Positions 1-12,736 of a DNA stretch of 64,000 nucleotides are shown here, in pieces. Below the pieces are notes generated by a model. That model ran no database searches and was not told the DNA's origin. It saw only the letters and a list, made by a program, of their open reading frames with translations. The stretch is from Caulobacter sp. FWC2 (GTDB lineage Bacteria > Pseudomonadota > Alphaproteobacteria > Caulobacterales > Caulobacteraceae): contig NZ_PEBF01000001.1 of the NCBI RefSeq assembly GCF_002742625.1, positions 4,960,001 to 5,024,000 of the forward strand, given 5' to 3'. Every line of letters starts with the position of its first letter. Positions within the stretch are counted from its first letter, which is position 1. The translations under genes and the position numbers were made by a program.

Positions 1-1253
1 AGCGCCACGGACGCAATCAGCTTGTTGTCCTTGAACGAAGATGCCTTGGCCGCGCCAGACGAGTCTTGCTTCAGGTAATTGTACGTCAGGAACAGGCCGA
101 CGCGACGGTTCAGCAGATAGGCCGCCGTCGCCGAGACGTTGTCGCGCTTGTCGCTGCGATCCACGCCCTTGTAGTTGTCCTTGCCGTGGGTGTAGGCGCC
201 AGACAGCAGGACGTTACGCAGCAGTTCGTGGTCGATCGTGGCGCCGATATTGTTGGAAATGAAGCCCGCCGAACCCGTGGCGGTCGACTCTTCGATCGTG
301 CGCGAACCGTTCAGGCCGACGGTCGTCAGCTGGGTCGGAAACCACTCCAGGCGCCCCGCCGCGTTGAAACCGCTGATGCTCTTGTAGAGCGCACTCTTGT
401 CGTAGGACTGCTTCATGTAGCCGACCTGGAGGTCACCACGCACCAGATCGGACGCCTCGAAGTTGGCGCCGACACCCACAACATAGCCGTCCGACGAGCG
501 ATCCGTGGCGCCTTTGATGTCGTAGTCGCGCTTGTTGCCCGTGGCCGTCGCATAGACCGCCGTATCCGGACTGACCGCGTACTCGGCCTTGGCGCCGTAG
601 GACAGTTCGTTGCGATCCCGCGTGTTCTGATTGAATGCAGCGCCCTGATCTTTGTAGTTGAAATCCTTGTCGTCCAGGCGGCCCGTCAGGCGCAGACGAT
701 TGAATTCCTTCACCGCGGTCAGGTTGGTGGTGGTGATGTTGTACTTGACCGGCTTGGGCGTCGCACCGGCGGGTGTACCAGCCGTGATGGCCGAACGCGG
801 TTCGATCAGATTCTGGTACTGGGCAGAGCCCGAAACGTTCGAGCCGCGCACCACATCAATGCGGCCGTTCGCAGCGAGTGTGTATTCTTGGGTGTTCTCG
901 GTCTTTTGATCGCCATAGCGAACCACATTGCCGCCGGCGAAGAAGCCGAGCGCGTTGCGCGACCAGTTCGAACGAACGGCCAGCTCCGGCTTCACGCGCC
1001 AGATGTTGTCGTCAATCTTACCCGCCGCCACGGCGTAGATATTGTCGTTATGTTCGAGATCGACGGTCACGCGCGGGTAAAGCGTGAAACCGCCGGCCTT
1101 CTGACCGCTCGCCTCGTAGTCGGGTCGCGGGCGCTGACGAACGGAAACGTTCTTGTCGCGCTTGAAGTTTGAACCGAGATCCTGCGCCTGAACAGCTTGT
1201 GGCGCGGTCAACGCGATACAGGCCGCAATGGCCGAGCACGTCAGAAGTCGCAT
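1..1253 (-). CDS. Outer-membrane beta-barrel protein (BBP2/VpsM-like), partial
   Basis: The gene starts at ATG 1253 and runs off the left edge; 417 codons are visible and the C-terminus is missing. A Shine-Dalgarno-like GGTGGGGA lies a few bases upstream. Residues 1-23 form a signal peptide ending in VQA. The mature part has alternating polar and hydrophobic strands, many aromatic girdle residues and repeated strand-turn units, as in the putative beta-barrel porin 2 family (VpsM-like) found with exopolysaccharide export genes. Inferred role: outer-membrane step of polysaccharide secretion. The secreted Ala-rich gene lies 67 bases upstream on the same strand, so the two may be co-transcribed. 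GC content is low for this window (31 of 60 bases in the line starting at 601). Barrel class is fairly secure; the polysaccharide role is inferred. Confidence 0.75.
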   Translation of the reverse strand, partial: MRLLTCSAIAACIALTAPQAVQAQDLGSNFKRDKNVSVRQRPRPDYEASGQKAGGFTLYPRVTVDLEHNDNIYAVAAGKIDDNIWRVKPELAVRSNWSRNALGFFAGGNVVRYGDQKTENTQEYTLAANGRIDVVRGSNVSGSAQYQNLIEPRSAITAGTPAGATPKPVKYNITTTNLTAVKEFNRLRLTGRLDDKDFNYKDQGAAFNQNTRDRNELSYGAKAEYAVSPDTAVYATATGNKRDYDIKGATDRSSDGYVVGVGANFEASDLVRGDLQVGYMKQSYDKSALYKSISGFNAAGRLEWFPTQLTTVGLNGSRTIEESTATGSAGFISNNIGATIDHELLRNVLLSGAYTHGKDNYKGVDRSDKRDNVSATAAYLLNRRVGLFLTYNYLKQDSSGAAKASSFKDNKLIASVA

Positions 1254-1320
1254 AGCTTAATCCCCACCAGCAGGCGGTCGCCGCGCGTCGAGGCGCGCCA
1301 ATCCGCCCGAATTTCAAATC

Positions 1321-1917
1321 TTAGCCGCAATAGGTCGCGATCACGCCCGCACAAGGGTCGAACACCGCCGGGGCAACCGTCGTCTGACCGCCCGAACCCG
1401 GAGGATTTGCCGTCGGAGGGTTGACCAGGTTGGGCGCGTCGCCCGTCGTCGTCGACGCGGTGATGATGGCGTTGATCTGCGCCACGACAGCGGCCCCAAC
1501 CGCCGGCGGAACGGCGCCCGCCGCAACCGCGTCGTTGAGCGCGGCGCTGACGATGGACACCGGCGCCCCTGCGGCGATTGCCGCCTGCATGGCGGCCGCG
1601 ACGGCGCTTTGGAGAATCGCGGACTGCTTCGCCTTGGCGGCGTCAACCTTATCCTGCGCGGCCTTTTTCTGGGCGGCGGTCGCGTTGGCTGGAAGCGCGT
1701 TCAAGGCGGCCTGAGCATCAGCGCCTTCCTTCTGAGCATCCACGAACGGTTGCGACTTGGTCGCATCCGTCACGGCCTTGGCGATCTGCGCTCGCACTTC
1801 AGCCCGCGTCGGCGCGGCGGCGTTCGCCACCGACAGGATGGTAATCGAACCCATCGAAAGCGGGGCAATCGCCATGATGGCGCCAAGCATCAAGGCGCGG
1901 ATGCGGTTAGAAGCCAT
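1321..1917 (-). CDS. Secreted Ala-rich hypothetical protein
   Basis: A 198-residue protein. ATG 1917 is chosen because GGAGGGAG lies just upstream at about 1923-1930; an in-frame TTG at 1932 would overlap that ribosome binding site. Residues 1-34 look like a signal peptide ending near ANAA. The mature protein is dominated by Ala with regularly spaced Lys, Asp and Gln, which suggests helices up to about residue 160. A Pro/Gly/Thr linker and a Cys-containing tail ending in CG follow. No known family recognised. Its position directly upstream of the beta-barrel gene suggests a periplasmic or surface partner, but that is inference. Confidence 0.7.
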   Translation of the reverse strand: MASNRIRALMLGAIMAIAPLSMGSITILSVANAAAPTRAEVRAQIAKAVTDATKSQPFVDAQKEGADAQAALNALPANATAAQKKAAQDKVDAAKAKQSAILQSAVAAAMQAAIAAGAPVSIVSAALNDAVAAGAVPPAVGAAVVAQINAIITASTTTGDAPNLVNPPTANPPGSGGQTTVAPAVFDPCAGVIATYCG

Positions 1918-2272
1918 GATTGCTCCCTCCAATTGAACGGCGTCCCTTAGGACAACGTATATAAATGCTCTAGCCCGGATAAGGTGGTTTCGCCTTTTCC
2001 CGGCTACACCGTTCCCCGGAGATCACACTCAAGATGCGATCTAAACGTGAACACCACCTGGCCGATGGTTAGACTAGGAATGTGACGCGCGTATCGCTGT
2101 GCAGCAGACACACAGATGATCTGCTGAGTGTATGGTTAGGCTTAAACAACCATGTGCAGGCGCTAATGGCAATGCTGCACTGCGAGAATCTATGGATAAT
2201 GCCGAGAATCTGACCGCTTTCGCGCAGCACGCGACTAAGTCGTCCGAATATTCCGCAGTGATCGGATCAAGA
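1918..2272. other. Structured intergenic region with small repeats
   Basis: A 355-base gap with no convincing gene. It holds a 7-base inverted repeat (CAGCAGA 2102-2108 with TCTGCTG 2120-2126), a 6-base inverted repeat (ATGGTT 2132-2137 with AACCAT 2148-2153), and a direct repeat CGAGAATCT at 2183-2191 and 2203-2211 spaced exactly 20 bases. Both direct-repeat copies contain GAATC, a GANTC site of the CcrM methylase type. On the minus strand GCTAGAGC at about 1968-1975 resembles a Caulobacter -10 element for the Ala-rich gene, but I see no matching -35. It probably carries that gene's promoter; a small RNA is possible. Confidence 0.4.
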
Positions 2273-3340
2273 CTAGGCGGCGGCGACCGCTACGACGGGA
2301 ACTTGCCGCCGCTGAACCAGACATCCGTACCAGCCCAGGCCGGCATAGGTTTCGTAGCCGGGCGTCAGCGCGTAGCCGACCGTGATGTCGCCGTCGGCGT
2401 AGCTGCCCATCGCGCCACTGGAGATATCCAGCGGGAAGATCTCGGTCAGGACGCCGTGATTGTCGGAAGAGGCCAGGACTCGGCCCTTCTGGTCCAGAAG
2501 CAGGACACGCGAGCGGCCGCGCTCCTCGGACGTCAGGCGAACCCCATCCACCACGGCCTGGGCCTGGGGCCGCCAGTCGAAATGGACGCCTAGCACGCCC
2601 AGGATCTTGCCCTTGGCCTGACCGCCCTCGCGAATGGCCGTGGCGTAGGTGGCGACAGGCGCGTCGCCCAGGGCGCGGGCCTTTTCGATGTCGCAGGCCA
2701 CGAAGTCGTCGCCGGTGGAAGTGCGCATGCCATCGCGGAACCACTTGGCGTCGGCGACGGACTGGCCGATGACGCCGGGATACTTGCCGGGCCGGCCGTT
2801 GGCGACCACTCGTCCCTTGGTGTCGCAGATCCATAGGTCGAGATAGACGGTGTAGGCGTCGAGGATCACGCCCAGGCGCTCGCTGGCGTAGCGGCTGGCG
2901 CCGGGATCGGCGTCCGCCAGGCAGGCGACCACGGCGGAGTCCGTCGCCCACCAGCGGACGTCGCAGGTGCGTTCATAGAGATTGCGGTCGACGATTTCGA
3001 TGGCGTTCAAGGCCAGATCGGCCAGGCGCTGGCCGCGCATGTGGCCCAGGATCGCTCCGCCGATGGCCGACAGCTCGTCGAGATCGGCGCGCACCTGGCT
3101 CTCCAGGGCGGCCGCCACGGCGTCGATTTCGGTGGAGATCTTTTTGAATTCCTCGGCGACGATGGCGAAGCCCTTGCCGGCCTCCCCGGCGCGCGCCGCC
3201 ACGATCAGCGCGTTGATCGACAGCATCTTGGCCGCGCGATTGACCCGGGCGATTTCACCGATCTTCTCGCCCGCCACACTGGACAGACGCTCAGACAAAT
3301 CCAGGATCCGTTCAGGACGAAGACTGGCGTCTTGTTCCAT
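2273..3340 (-). CDS. Soluble methyl-accepting-chemotaxis-like protein with Cache-like sensor
   Basis: A 355-residue protein from ATG 3340 (an in-frame TTG lies at 3361). Residues 40-70 carry the conserved tip of the chemoreceptor signalling hairpin (AARAGEAGKGFAIVAEEFKK), the part that contacts CheA and CheW in the family. The order is unusual: the short signalling hairpin is N-terminal, and the rest (about 100-335) resembles a Cache sensor domain, with the order reversed relative to ordinary receptors. There is no signal peptide or transmembrane segment, so it should be cytosolic. The usual long methylation helices are missing. It could be a soluble receptor or a diverged signalling protein outside chemotaxis. 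It lies downstream of gyrB, separated from it by a strong terminator. Confidence 0.75.
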   Translation of the reverse strand: MEQDASLRPERILDLSERLSSVAGEKIGEIARVNRAAKMLSINALIVAARAGEAGKGFAIVAEEFKKISTEIDAVAAALESQVRADLDELSAIGGAILGHMRGQRLADLALNAIEIVDRNLYERTCDVRWWATDSAVVACLADADPGASRYASERLGVILDAYTVYLDLWICDTKGRVVANGRPGKYPGVIGQSVADAKWFRDGMRTSTGDDFVACDIEKARALGDAPVATYATAIREGGQAKGKILGVLGVHFDWRPQAQAVVDGVRLTSEERGRSRVLLLDQKGRVLASSDNHGVLTEIFPLDISSGAMGSYADGDITVGYALTPGYETYAGLGWYGCLVQRRQVPVVAVAAA

Positions 3341-3461
3341 CACAGGTAAGCCCCCACGCAAAACTTCCGTCTAATCGACTCACTCTACGCAAGATGACGC
3401 CCTCGTCATCGTCGCGCGATGACACCCTGGGCCACACCCAAACCGCGACGGGCTTCGGTAA

Positions 3462-3501
3462 CGAGAAAACGCCGGAACGCCCGTGATTTGGGCGCCCGGC
3501 G
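3462..3501 (-). terminator. Rho-independent terminator of gyrB
   Basis: Read on the minus strand just after the gyrB stop: an outer stem CGCCGG/CCGGCG (3496-3501 with 3470-3475), an inner GCGCCC/GGGCGT stem and an AAATCAC loop, followed by TTTTCTCGTT. Stem plus U-tract is a classic intrinsic terminator. Confidence 0.8.
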
Positions 3502-3529
3502 CTTAAAAAGCATCGCCTTCTATTGCGAC

Positions 3530-7155
<3,626 letters not shown>

Positions 7156-7191
7156 GGCGCGTTCTTAAGCGGTGTCGCCGGCCGAAGCTAC

Positions 7192-7563
7192 TCAGCCCAT
7201 CTTGTAGCCGCAGAGCTTGTTGCCATCCAGGTCGCGGAAATAGGCGAAATAGACCTTGGGCATCCGCGCGCCCGGCGCGCCCTCGTCCGTGCCGCCCAGC
7301 TCCAGCGCCTTGGCGTGGAAGGCATCGACCTCCTCGACCGTATCGAAAGCGAAGCCGCCCATCATGCCGTTGCCGATGCAGGCCGGATTGCCGTCGTACG
7401 GACCCAGCACCCCGAACATGCAGCCATCACCACGATAGAGGCGGCCGCCGGACGGGTGCTCGAACAACGGCTTCATGCCGATCGAGCCCAGCAGGCCGTC
7501 ATAGAAGGCCTTGGCCTTCTCCAGGTCGTTCGAGCCGACCGTCACGTAGTTAATCTTAGCCAT
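7192..7563 (-). CDS. VOC (glyoxalase/bleomycin-resistance fold) family protein
   Basis: A 123-residue single-domain vicinal-oxygen-chelate protein. ATG 7563 is chosen because GGGAGG lies five bases upstream; GTG 7569 would overlap it. The fold signature is clear: INYVTVGSNDLEKAKAFYDGLL at the N-terminus and FAYFRDLDGNKLCGYK at the end. The usual metal-binding His of strand 1 is Asn5, and the usual Glu near the C-terminus is Cys118, so classical metal-dependent chemistry is doubtful. The substrate is unknown. It is placed between dnaN and recF and is probably the first gene of a VOC-recF-gyrB transcript. Confidence 0.85.
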   Translation of the reverse strand: MAKINYVTVGSNDLEKAKAFYDGLLGSIGMKPLFEHPSGGRLYRGDGCMFGVLGPYDGNPACIGNGMMGGFAFDTVEEVDAFHAKALELGGTDEGAPGARMPKVYFAYFRDLDGNKLCGYKMG

Positions 7564-7699
7564 GAGCACCTCCCGTTTTCTTGGAAAACGGACATTAGCG
7601 CGCTTATAACCAATCGCAATATGACCCTACGGCAGAGGGCGTCGTGGGCAATGTCGACCCCCGCCCCACGATGCCTCCGCAGTGCGCCAGACAGCAGAA

Positions 7700-7717
7700 C
7701 GGGCGCCGAAGCGCCCG
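7700..7717 (-). terminator. Terminator hairpin after dnaN
   Basis: Perfect 7-base stem CGGGCGC/GCGCCCG with a four-base loop (TTCG when read on the minus strand), 30 bases beyond the dnaN stop. Only a weak T-rich stretch follows (GTTCTG). It separates dnaN from the VOC-recF-gyrB unit. Confidence 0.65.
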
Positions 7718-7747
7718 CTCTTCGTTCCTCAGGACTCCATCGCGAGA

Positions 7748-8866
7748 TCAGACCCGCAGCGGCATCAGCACGTACTTCACGCCCGGGTCGACCGGATCGA
7801 CCACCAGGGTCGGGCTGGCCGGGTCGGCGAAGCGGAACTCGGCGATCGGTCCGCCGATCTGGCCGCAGACGTCCAGCAGGTAGCGGGCGTTGAAGCCGAT
7901 CTCGAAGGGCTCGCCGTCGTAATCAACCTCGACCTCTTCCACGGCCTGGCCGGCTTCCATGTTGCGGACGGTCAGGGTGATGCGGCCCGGCTCGATGGCC
8001 AGCTTCACAGAACGGCTCTTCTCGGCCGAGATGGTGGCCACCCGGTCGACAGCCTTGGCGAACAGGTCGTTGTCCAAGGTCAGGATCTTGGCGTTGTCGC
8101 GCGGGATGACGCGCAGATAGTCCGGGAAGGCGCCGTCGATGACCTTGGACGTCAGGGCGGCCTGGCCAAACTCGAAGCGGACCTTCTGGGGCGAAAGCTG
8201 CAGGTCGACCGTCTCGCCGGCCGATTCCATCAGGCGGCGGGCTTCTGCGATGGTCTTGCGCGGGATGATCACGCCCGGCAGGCCGGCAGCGCCTTCCGGC
8301 GCCGGCATCTCGGCCAGGGCCAGGCGGTGGCCGTCGGTGGCCACGGCGCGCAGCTTGGTCTCTCCGCCTTCATTGACCGTGTGGACGTAGAGGCCGTTCA
8401 GGTAATAGCGGGTCTCTTCGGTCGAGATCGCGAAGCGGGTCTTGTCGATCAGGCGGATCAGCTCGTTGGTGTCGACCGCGATCCGGCTGGAGAGGCCGTC
8501 GCTGCTCATCACCGGGAAGTCGCCGGCCGGCAGCACCGGCAGGTTGAAGCGCGAGCGGCCCGCCTGGATCACCAGGCGCGGATCGTCGCCGCTGAAGCTC
8601 AGCGAAACGTCGGCGCCGTCGGGCAGCTTGCGGACGATTTCATACAGGGTGTGGGCCGGCGCCGTGATCTGGCCGGGCACGTCGATCTGGGCGAAGCCCT
8701 CGTCGATGATCTCCATGTCCAGATCGGTGGCCGAGAAGGACAGGCGATCGCCCTCGGCCGACAGCAGGATATTCGACAGGATCGGAATGGTGTTGCGCCG
8801 CTCGACGACGCTCTGCACGTGACTCAGCGCCTTCAGGAGCGCCGCCCGTTCGATTGTAAGCTTCAT
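7748..8866 (-). CDS. dnaN: DNA polymerase III beta subunit (sliding clamp)
   Basis: Ring-shaped processivity clamp that tethers Pol III and other clamp-binding proteins to DNA. The 372-residue protein is close to the usual length of about 366. It starts at ATG 8866 with MKLTIERAALLKALSHVQSVVERRNTIPILSNIL, the typical clamp N-terminus, and ends in the conserved YVLMPLRV, part of the hydrophobic cleft that binds clamp ligands. All three clamp domains are present without gaps. Hairpin terminators lie on both sides (after grpE and after dnaN), suggesting a separate transcript. Confidence 0.98.
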   Translation of the reverse strand: MKLTIERAALLKALSHVQSVVERRNTIPILSNILLSAEGDRLSFSATDLDMEIIDEGFAQIDVPGQITAPAHTLYEIVRKLPDGADVSLSFSGDDPRLVIQAGRSRFNLPVLPAGDFPVMSSDGLSSRIAVDTNELIRLIDKTRFAISTEETRYYLNGLYVHTVNEGGETKLRAVATDGHRLALAEMPAPEGAAGLPGVIIPRKTIAEARRLMESAGETVDLQLSPQKVRFEFGQAALTSKVIDGAFPDYLRVIPRDNAKILTLDNDLFAKAVDRVATISAEKSRSVKLAIEPGRITLTVRNMEAGQAVEEVEVDYDGEPFEIGFNARYLLDVCGQIGGPIAEFRFADPASPTLVVDPVDPGVKYVLMPLRV

Positions 8867-8964
8867 AGTCCGGTCCAGATCGTGCGGGCTGAACGCAAGG
8901 AATCGCCCGCTACCCCCGTTGAGAATGGACCGCCGACATTATCGCAAAGCGCGGAGGGCGAAAG

Positions 8965-8991
8965 GGGGCGCGCCCGTCATTCGCGCGCCCC
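8965..8991 (-). terminator. Terminator hairpin after grpE
   Basis: 9-base perfect stem GGGGCGCGC/GCGCGCCCC with a 9-base loop, 31 bases beyond the grpE stop on the minus strand, followed by CTTTCGCC. A strong hairpin with a short U-tract. Confidence 0.65.
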
Positions 8992-9021
8992 GCGGTCCGA
9001 AAAACGAAGCTTTCGGCCTCG

Positions 9022-9657
9022 TCAGGCCTTCTGGTCGAACGAACCGCCCGAGCTGTCGCCGTCCGCGCCGGCGCCGGCATACGGATTGGCGGCCGCCGAG
9101 GGCTCGTTGGCGGAGGGGCCGGTCGAGCCCTTAGCCGCCACGGCGACCATGGCCGGACGCACCAGGCGCCCCATCAGCTCGTAGCCGGCCTGCAGCACGG
9201 TGATCACGCCGCCGGCGGCGACGTCGGTCGCCGGCTGCTCCATCACGGCCTGGTGCAGGTGCGGATCGAACTTCTCGCCCTTGGCCGGCGCGATCTGCTT
9301 GAGGCCATTGCGTTCGAAGGCGCCGAGCAGCTCCTTCTCGGTCATCTCGACGCCGATGATGAAGTTCTTCACCGCCGCGTCGGTCGAGTCCTTGGGGCTG
9401 TGGGCCGTGGCGCGCGACAGGTTGTCGGCGACGCCCAGCAGGTCGCGGCCGAACTTCTGGATCGCGTAGGCGCGGGCGTCGTTCATCTCGCGCTCGGCGC
9501 GGCGCTTGGTGTTCTCCGCCTCGGCGGCGTAGCGCAGGGCCTGCTCCTTGAGCGCGGCCACTTCCAGCTGCAGCGCCGCGATCTCCTGCGACGCATCGCC
9601 AAAGTCTTCCGCGCCCTCGAAGGCGATGTCTTCAGCCGGCGTTTGCTCGTCGGTCAT
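9022..9657 (-). CDS. grpE: Nucleotide exchange factor GrpE
   Basis: Cytosolic cochaperone that releases ADP from DnaK. The protein is 211 residues. An acidic N-terminus is followed by a long helix with heptad character (about 23-75, with EAENTKRRAEREM), which mediates dimerisation. The C-terminal beta-wing shows the GrpE signature GEKFDPHLHQAVMEQP and VITVLQAGYELMGRLVRPAMVAV. The Gly/Ala/Ser-rich tail after about residue 180 is low-complexity. It starts 12 bases after hrcA on the same strand, so hrcA-grpE is one operon. dnaK and dnaJ are not in this window. Confidence 0.97.
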   Translation of the reverse strand: MTDEQTPAEDIAFEGAEDFGDASQEIAALQLEVAALKEQALRYAAEAENTKRRAEREMNDARAYAIQKFGRDLLGVADNLSRATAHSPKDSTDAAVKNFIIGVEMTEKELLGAFERNGLKQIAPAKGEKFDPHLHQAVMEQPATDVAAGGVITVLQAGYELMGRLVRPAMVAVAAKGSTGPSANEPSAAANPYAGAGADGDSSGGSFDQKA

Positions 9658-9669
9658 CTCGTACAGTCC

Positions 9670-10746
9670 TTATCCATCCATCATCCGTCCGAGCACCCGG
9701 GCGGTGTAGTCCACCAACGGAATGACTCGGGCGTAGTTCAAACGCGCGGGCCCGATCACGCCGATCGCGCCCAGCACCTTCTGTCGGCCCGTCATATAGG
9801 GCGCCGCGATCACCGAGGAACCCGAAAGCGAAAAGAGCCGCGTCTCCGCTCCGATATAGATGCGCACGCCCTCGGCGTCACGGACGTCGTCCAGCAGGCC
9901 GATCAGCTGGCCCTTCTGCTCCAGGTCGTCGAACAGCTGGCGCACGCGGTCGATGTCCTCGCGGGCCCGAGCGTTGACCAGGAGGTTCCCCTGCCCTCGC
10001 ACGATCAGCGAGCGGGCGTCGCCCTCGCCGCCGCTCCAGGCGGCCAGCCCGTCCTCGACCAGGCGGGCGGCGGTCTCGTCCAGCTGGCGACGGGCGATGT
10101 CCAGCTCGCCGCCCATCTCGCTGCGCGCCTCGGACAGGGTGCGGCCGCGCAGGCGGGCGTTGAGGAAGTTGCTGGCCTCCTGAAGCGCCGAGGGCGTCAC
10201 GCCGGGAGCCTGGCGCATCAGCCGGTTCTCGACCTGGCCGTCCTCGAACACCATGACCGCCAGCACCTGGCCGCCGCCCAGCGGCACGAACTCCACATGC
10301 TTGACCCCGCCTTCGCGGACGGGGGTGACGACGATGCCCGCCCCGCCGGCCAGGCCGGAGAGGATGGACGAGGCCTCGCCCAGGGCTTCCTCGAACGAGC
10401 GCCCCTTCACGGCCAGCCGCGCCTCGATGGCGCGCTTTTCCTCTTCGCCGATGTCGCCGACTTCCAGAAAGCCGTCGACGAACATCCGCAGGCCCGCGTG
10501 GGTCGGCATCCGACCGGCGCTGGTGTGAGGGGCGTCCAGCAGGCCCAGTTGCGCCAGGTCCTGCATGGTGTTGCGGATCGACGCCGGCGACAAAGCCAGG
10601 CCGCCCTTGGAAATGGTGCGCGACCCGACCGGCTCGCCGGTCTCCAGGTACGACTCCACCACCCGGCGGAAGATATCGCGGGCGCGGCTGTCCATCTCGC
10701 CAAGACCAGGCGCGGGGACGATCGGACCAGGGAAGAGATGCGTCAT
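9670..10746 (-). CDS. hrcA: Heat-inducible transcription repressor HrcA
   Basis: Represses chaperone genes through CIRCE elements; GroEL keeps it folded. The protein is 358 residues. The N-terminal winged helix (about 20-90) contains [27 protein letters not shown] and [18 protein letters not shown]. The rest is the GAF-like and dimerisation region, including the conserved [20 protein letters not shown]. It is co-directional with grpE and divergent from rph. I found no complete CIRCE (TTAGCACTC-N9-GAGTGCTAA) in the upstream gap, so autoregulation through CIRCE is not supported here. Confidence 0.97.
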   Translation of the reverse strand: MTHLFPGPIVPAPGLGEMDSRARDIFRRVVESYLETGEPVGSRTISKGGLALSPASIRNTMQDLAQLGLLDAPHTSAGRMPTHAGLRMFVDGFLEVGDIGEEEKRAIEARLAVKGRSFEEALGEASSILSGLAGGAGIVVTPVREGGVKHVEFVPLGGGQVLAVMVFEDGQVENRLMRQAPGVTPSALQEASNFLNARLRGRTLSEARSEMGGELDIARRQLDETAARLVEDGLAAWSGGEGDARSLIVRGQGNLLVNARAREDIDRVRQLFDDLEQKGQLIGLLDDVRDAEGVRIYIGAETRLFSLSGSSVIAAPYMTGRQKVLGAIGVIGPARLNYARVIPLVDYTARVLGRMMDG

Positions 10747-10832
10747 GTTCTAAAAGGCCATGAGGGGCGTGTCGTTTGGGACCCGGTCGGCGGACAAAAG
10801 CGGTCGGCCTCTTTCAACCGCGCCTCGCAATA

Positions 10833-10860
10833 GGATAAGCGGCCTGACACACACATTCAA
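10833..10860 (-). promoter_or_regulatory. Candidate sigma-73 type promoter for hrcA-grpE
   Basis: On the minus strand, TTGAAT (10860-10855), 14 bases, then GCTTATCC (10840-10833). This resembles the Caulobacter housekeeping pattern TTGACGS-N10-14-GCTANAWC, with mismatches in both boxes. It sits about 90 bases upstream of hrcA. Confidence 0.35.
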
Positions 10861-10895
10861 AGCCCCTCCCTTTTCTAAAGACCGGAGTTTCTAGC

Positions 10896-11612
<717 letters not shown>

Positions 11613-11728
11613 CGGCCGCCGTCCTTCCCGCAAGAAGAACGGGGTGGCCGCGCCATCCCGTTCGGGCCGCACTTGCCGGAACGGGGTAACGGTCCCAGAT
11701 TCCAGATCCAAGGATTCAGGAGTTCTGC

Positions 11729-12706
11729 GTGACCACCCCGTTCGAAGGCCATGAAGTCGAAGCCCGCCTGCGCCCGTCGGCGGAGGCCTATCGCTTCGAC
11801 CTGGACCAGGCGCTGGCCTCTATGGTGGCGCTGGAAGCGACCGTCCCGCCCGACGCCTATACGGCGGGCATCCTGGGGACCGAGCGCGTCGGCAATGGCG
11901 TGGTCATCGGCCCCGGCGGCCTGGTGCTGACCATGGCCTATCTGATCACCGAGGCGACGGATGTCATCCTCACCCGCAACGACGGCCGCCGCGTGCCGGC
12001 CCACGTGCTGGGCCTGGACGTTCGTTCCGGCCTGGGCCTGGTCCAGGCGCTGGAGCCGCTGGACCTGCCGGTCATGACCATCGGCAGCGCCAAGGACCTG
12101 GACACCGGCGACGCGATCATCGCCGCCGGCGCCGGCGGCCGCGCCCACGCGGTGGCCGGCAAGGTCCTGGCCCGCATGCCGTTCGCCGGCTACTGGGAAT
12201 ACCTGCTGGACGACGCCATCATCACCGGCCCGGCCCATCCGCACTGGAGCGGCGCGGCTCTGATCGGCCCCAAGGGCGACCTCGTCGGCCTCGGCTCCCT
12301 GACCCTGGAAGGCCGCGACAACGAAGGCCTGGCGCGGCCGATCAACATGTTCGTGCCCGCCGAGCTGCTGCCGCCGATCCTGGATGAACTGGCCCGCGGC
12401 CGCAGCCCGCATCCGCCGCGGCCGTGGCTGGGCGTCTTCGCCCAGGAGATGGACAGCCACGTCGTCATCGTCGGCATTTCGCCCAAGGGTCCGGCCGCCC
12501 GCGCCGAGCTGAAGGCTGGCGACCTGATCCTGGCCGTCGACGGCATGCCGGTCTCGACCCTGTCCGAATTCTACGAAACGATGTGGAGCCTGGGCGACGC
12601 CGGCGTCGGCGTGCCCCTGAAGGTCCTGCGCGAGGGCGACGCCTTCGAGGTCGAGATCCGCTCGATGGACCGCGCCAGCCTGCTGAAGAAGCGGCGGCTG
12701 AATTGA
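11729..12706 (+). CDS. DegP/HtrA-like protein with PDZ domain, catalytically degenerate
   Basis: A 325-residue protein from GTG 11729, with AGGAG seven bases upstream. It has the two-part layout of HtrA proteases: a trypsin-like domain (about 50-220) and one PDZ domain (about 230-315, with GPAARAELKAGDLILAVDGM). The active site is broken. Where HtrA has TNNHVV this has TMAYLI (His replaced by Tyr71). Where HtrA has the catalytic Asp before LA this has Gly101. Ser174 is kept, but in HWSGAA rather than GNSGG. There is no signal peptide, so it should be cytoplasmic. Probably a pseudoprotease acting as a binding or scaffold protein; that role is inference. Confidence 0.85.
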   Translation: MTTPFEGHEVEARLRPSAEAYRFDLDQALASMVALEATVPPDAYTAGILGTERVGNGVVIGPGGLVLTMAYLITEATDVILTRNDGRRVPAHVLGLDVRSGLGLVQALEPLDLPVMTIGSAKDLDTGDAIIAAGAGGRAHAVAGKVLARMPFAGYWEYLLDDAIITGPAHPHWSGAALIGPKGDLVGLGSLTLEGRDNEGLARPINMFVPAELLPPILDELARGRSPHPPRPWLGVFAQEMDSHVVIVGISPKGPAARAELKAGDLILAVDGMPVSTLSEFYETMWSLGDAGVGVPLKVLREGDAFEVEIRSMDRASLLKKRRLN

Positions 12707-12736
12707 TGCCCCTCGCCAAATGATGAGAGCCGCCCA

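Noticed and set aside
11638..11662. Hairpin AACGGGGTGG/CCATCCCGTT after rph as a terminator
   Set aside because: One wobble pair and no U-tract; it may still slow transcription, but I do not call it a terminator.
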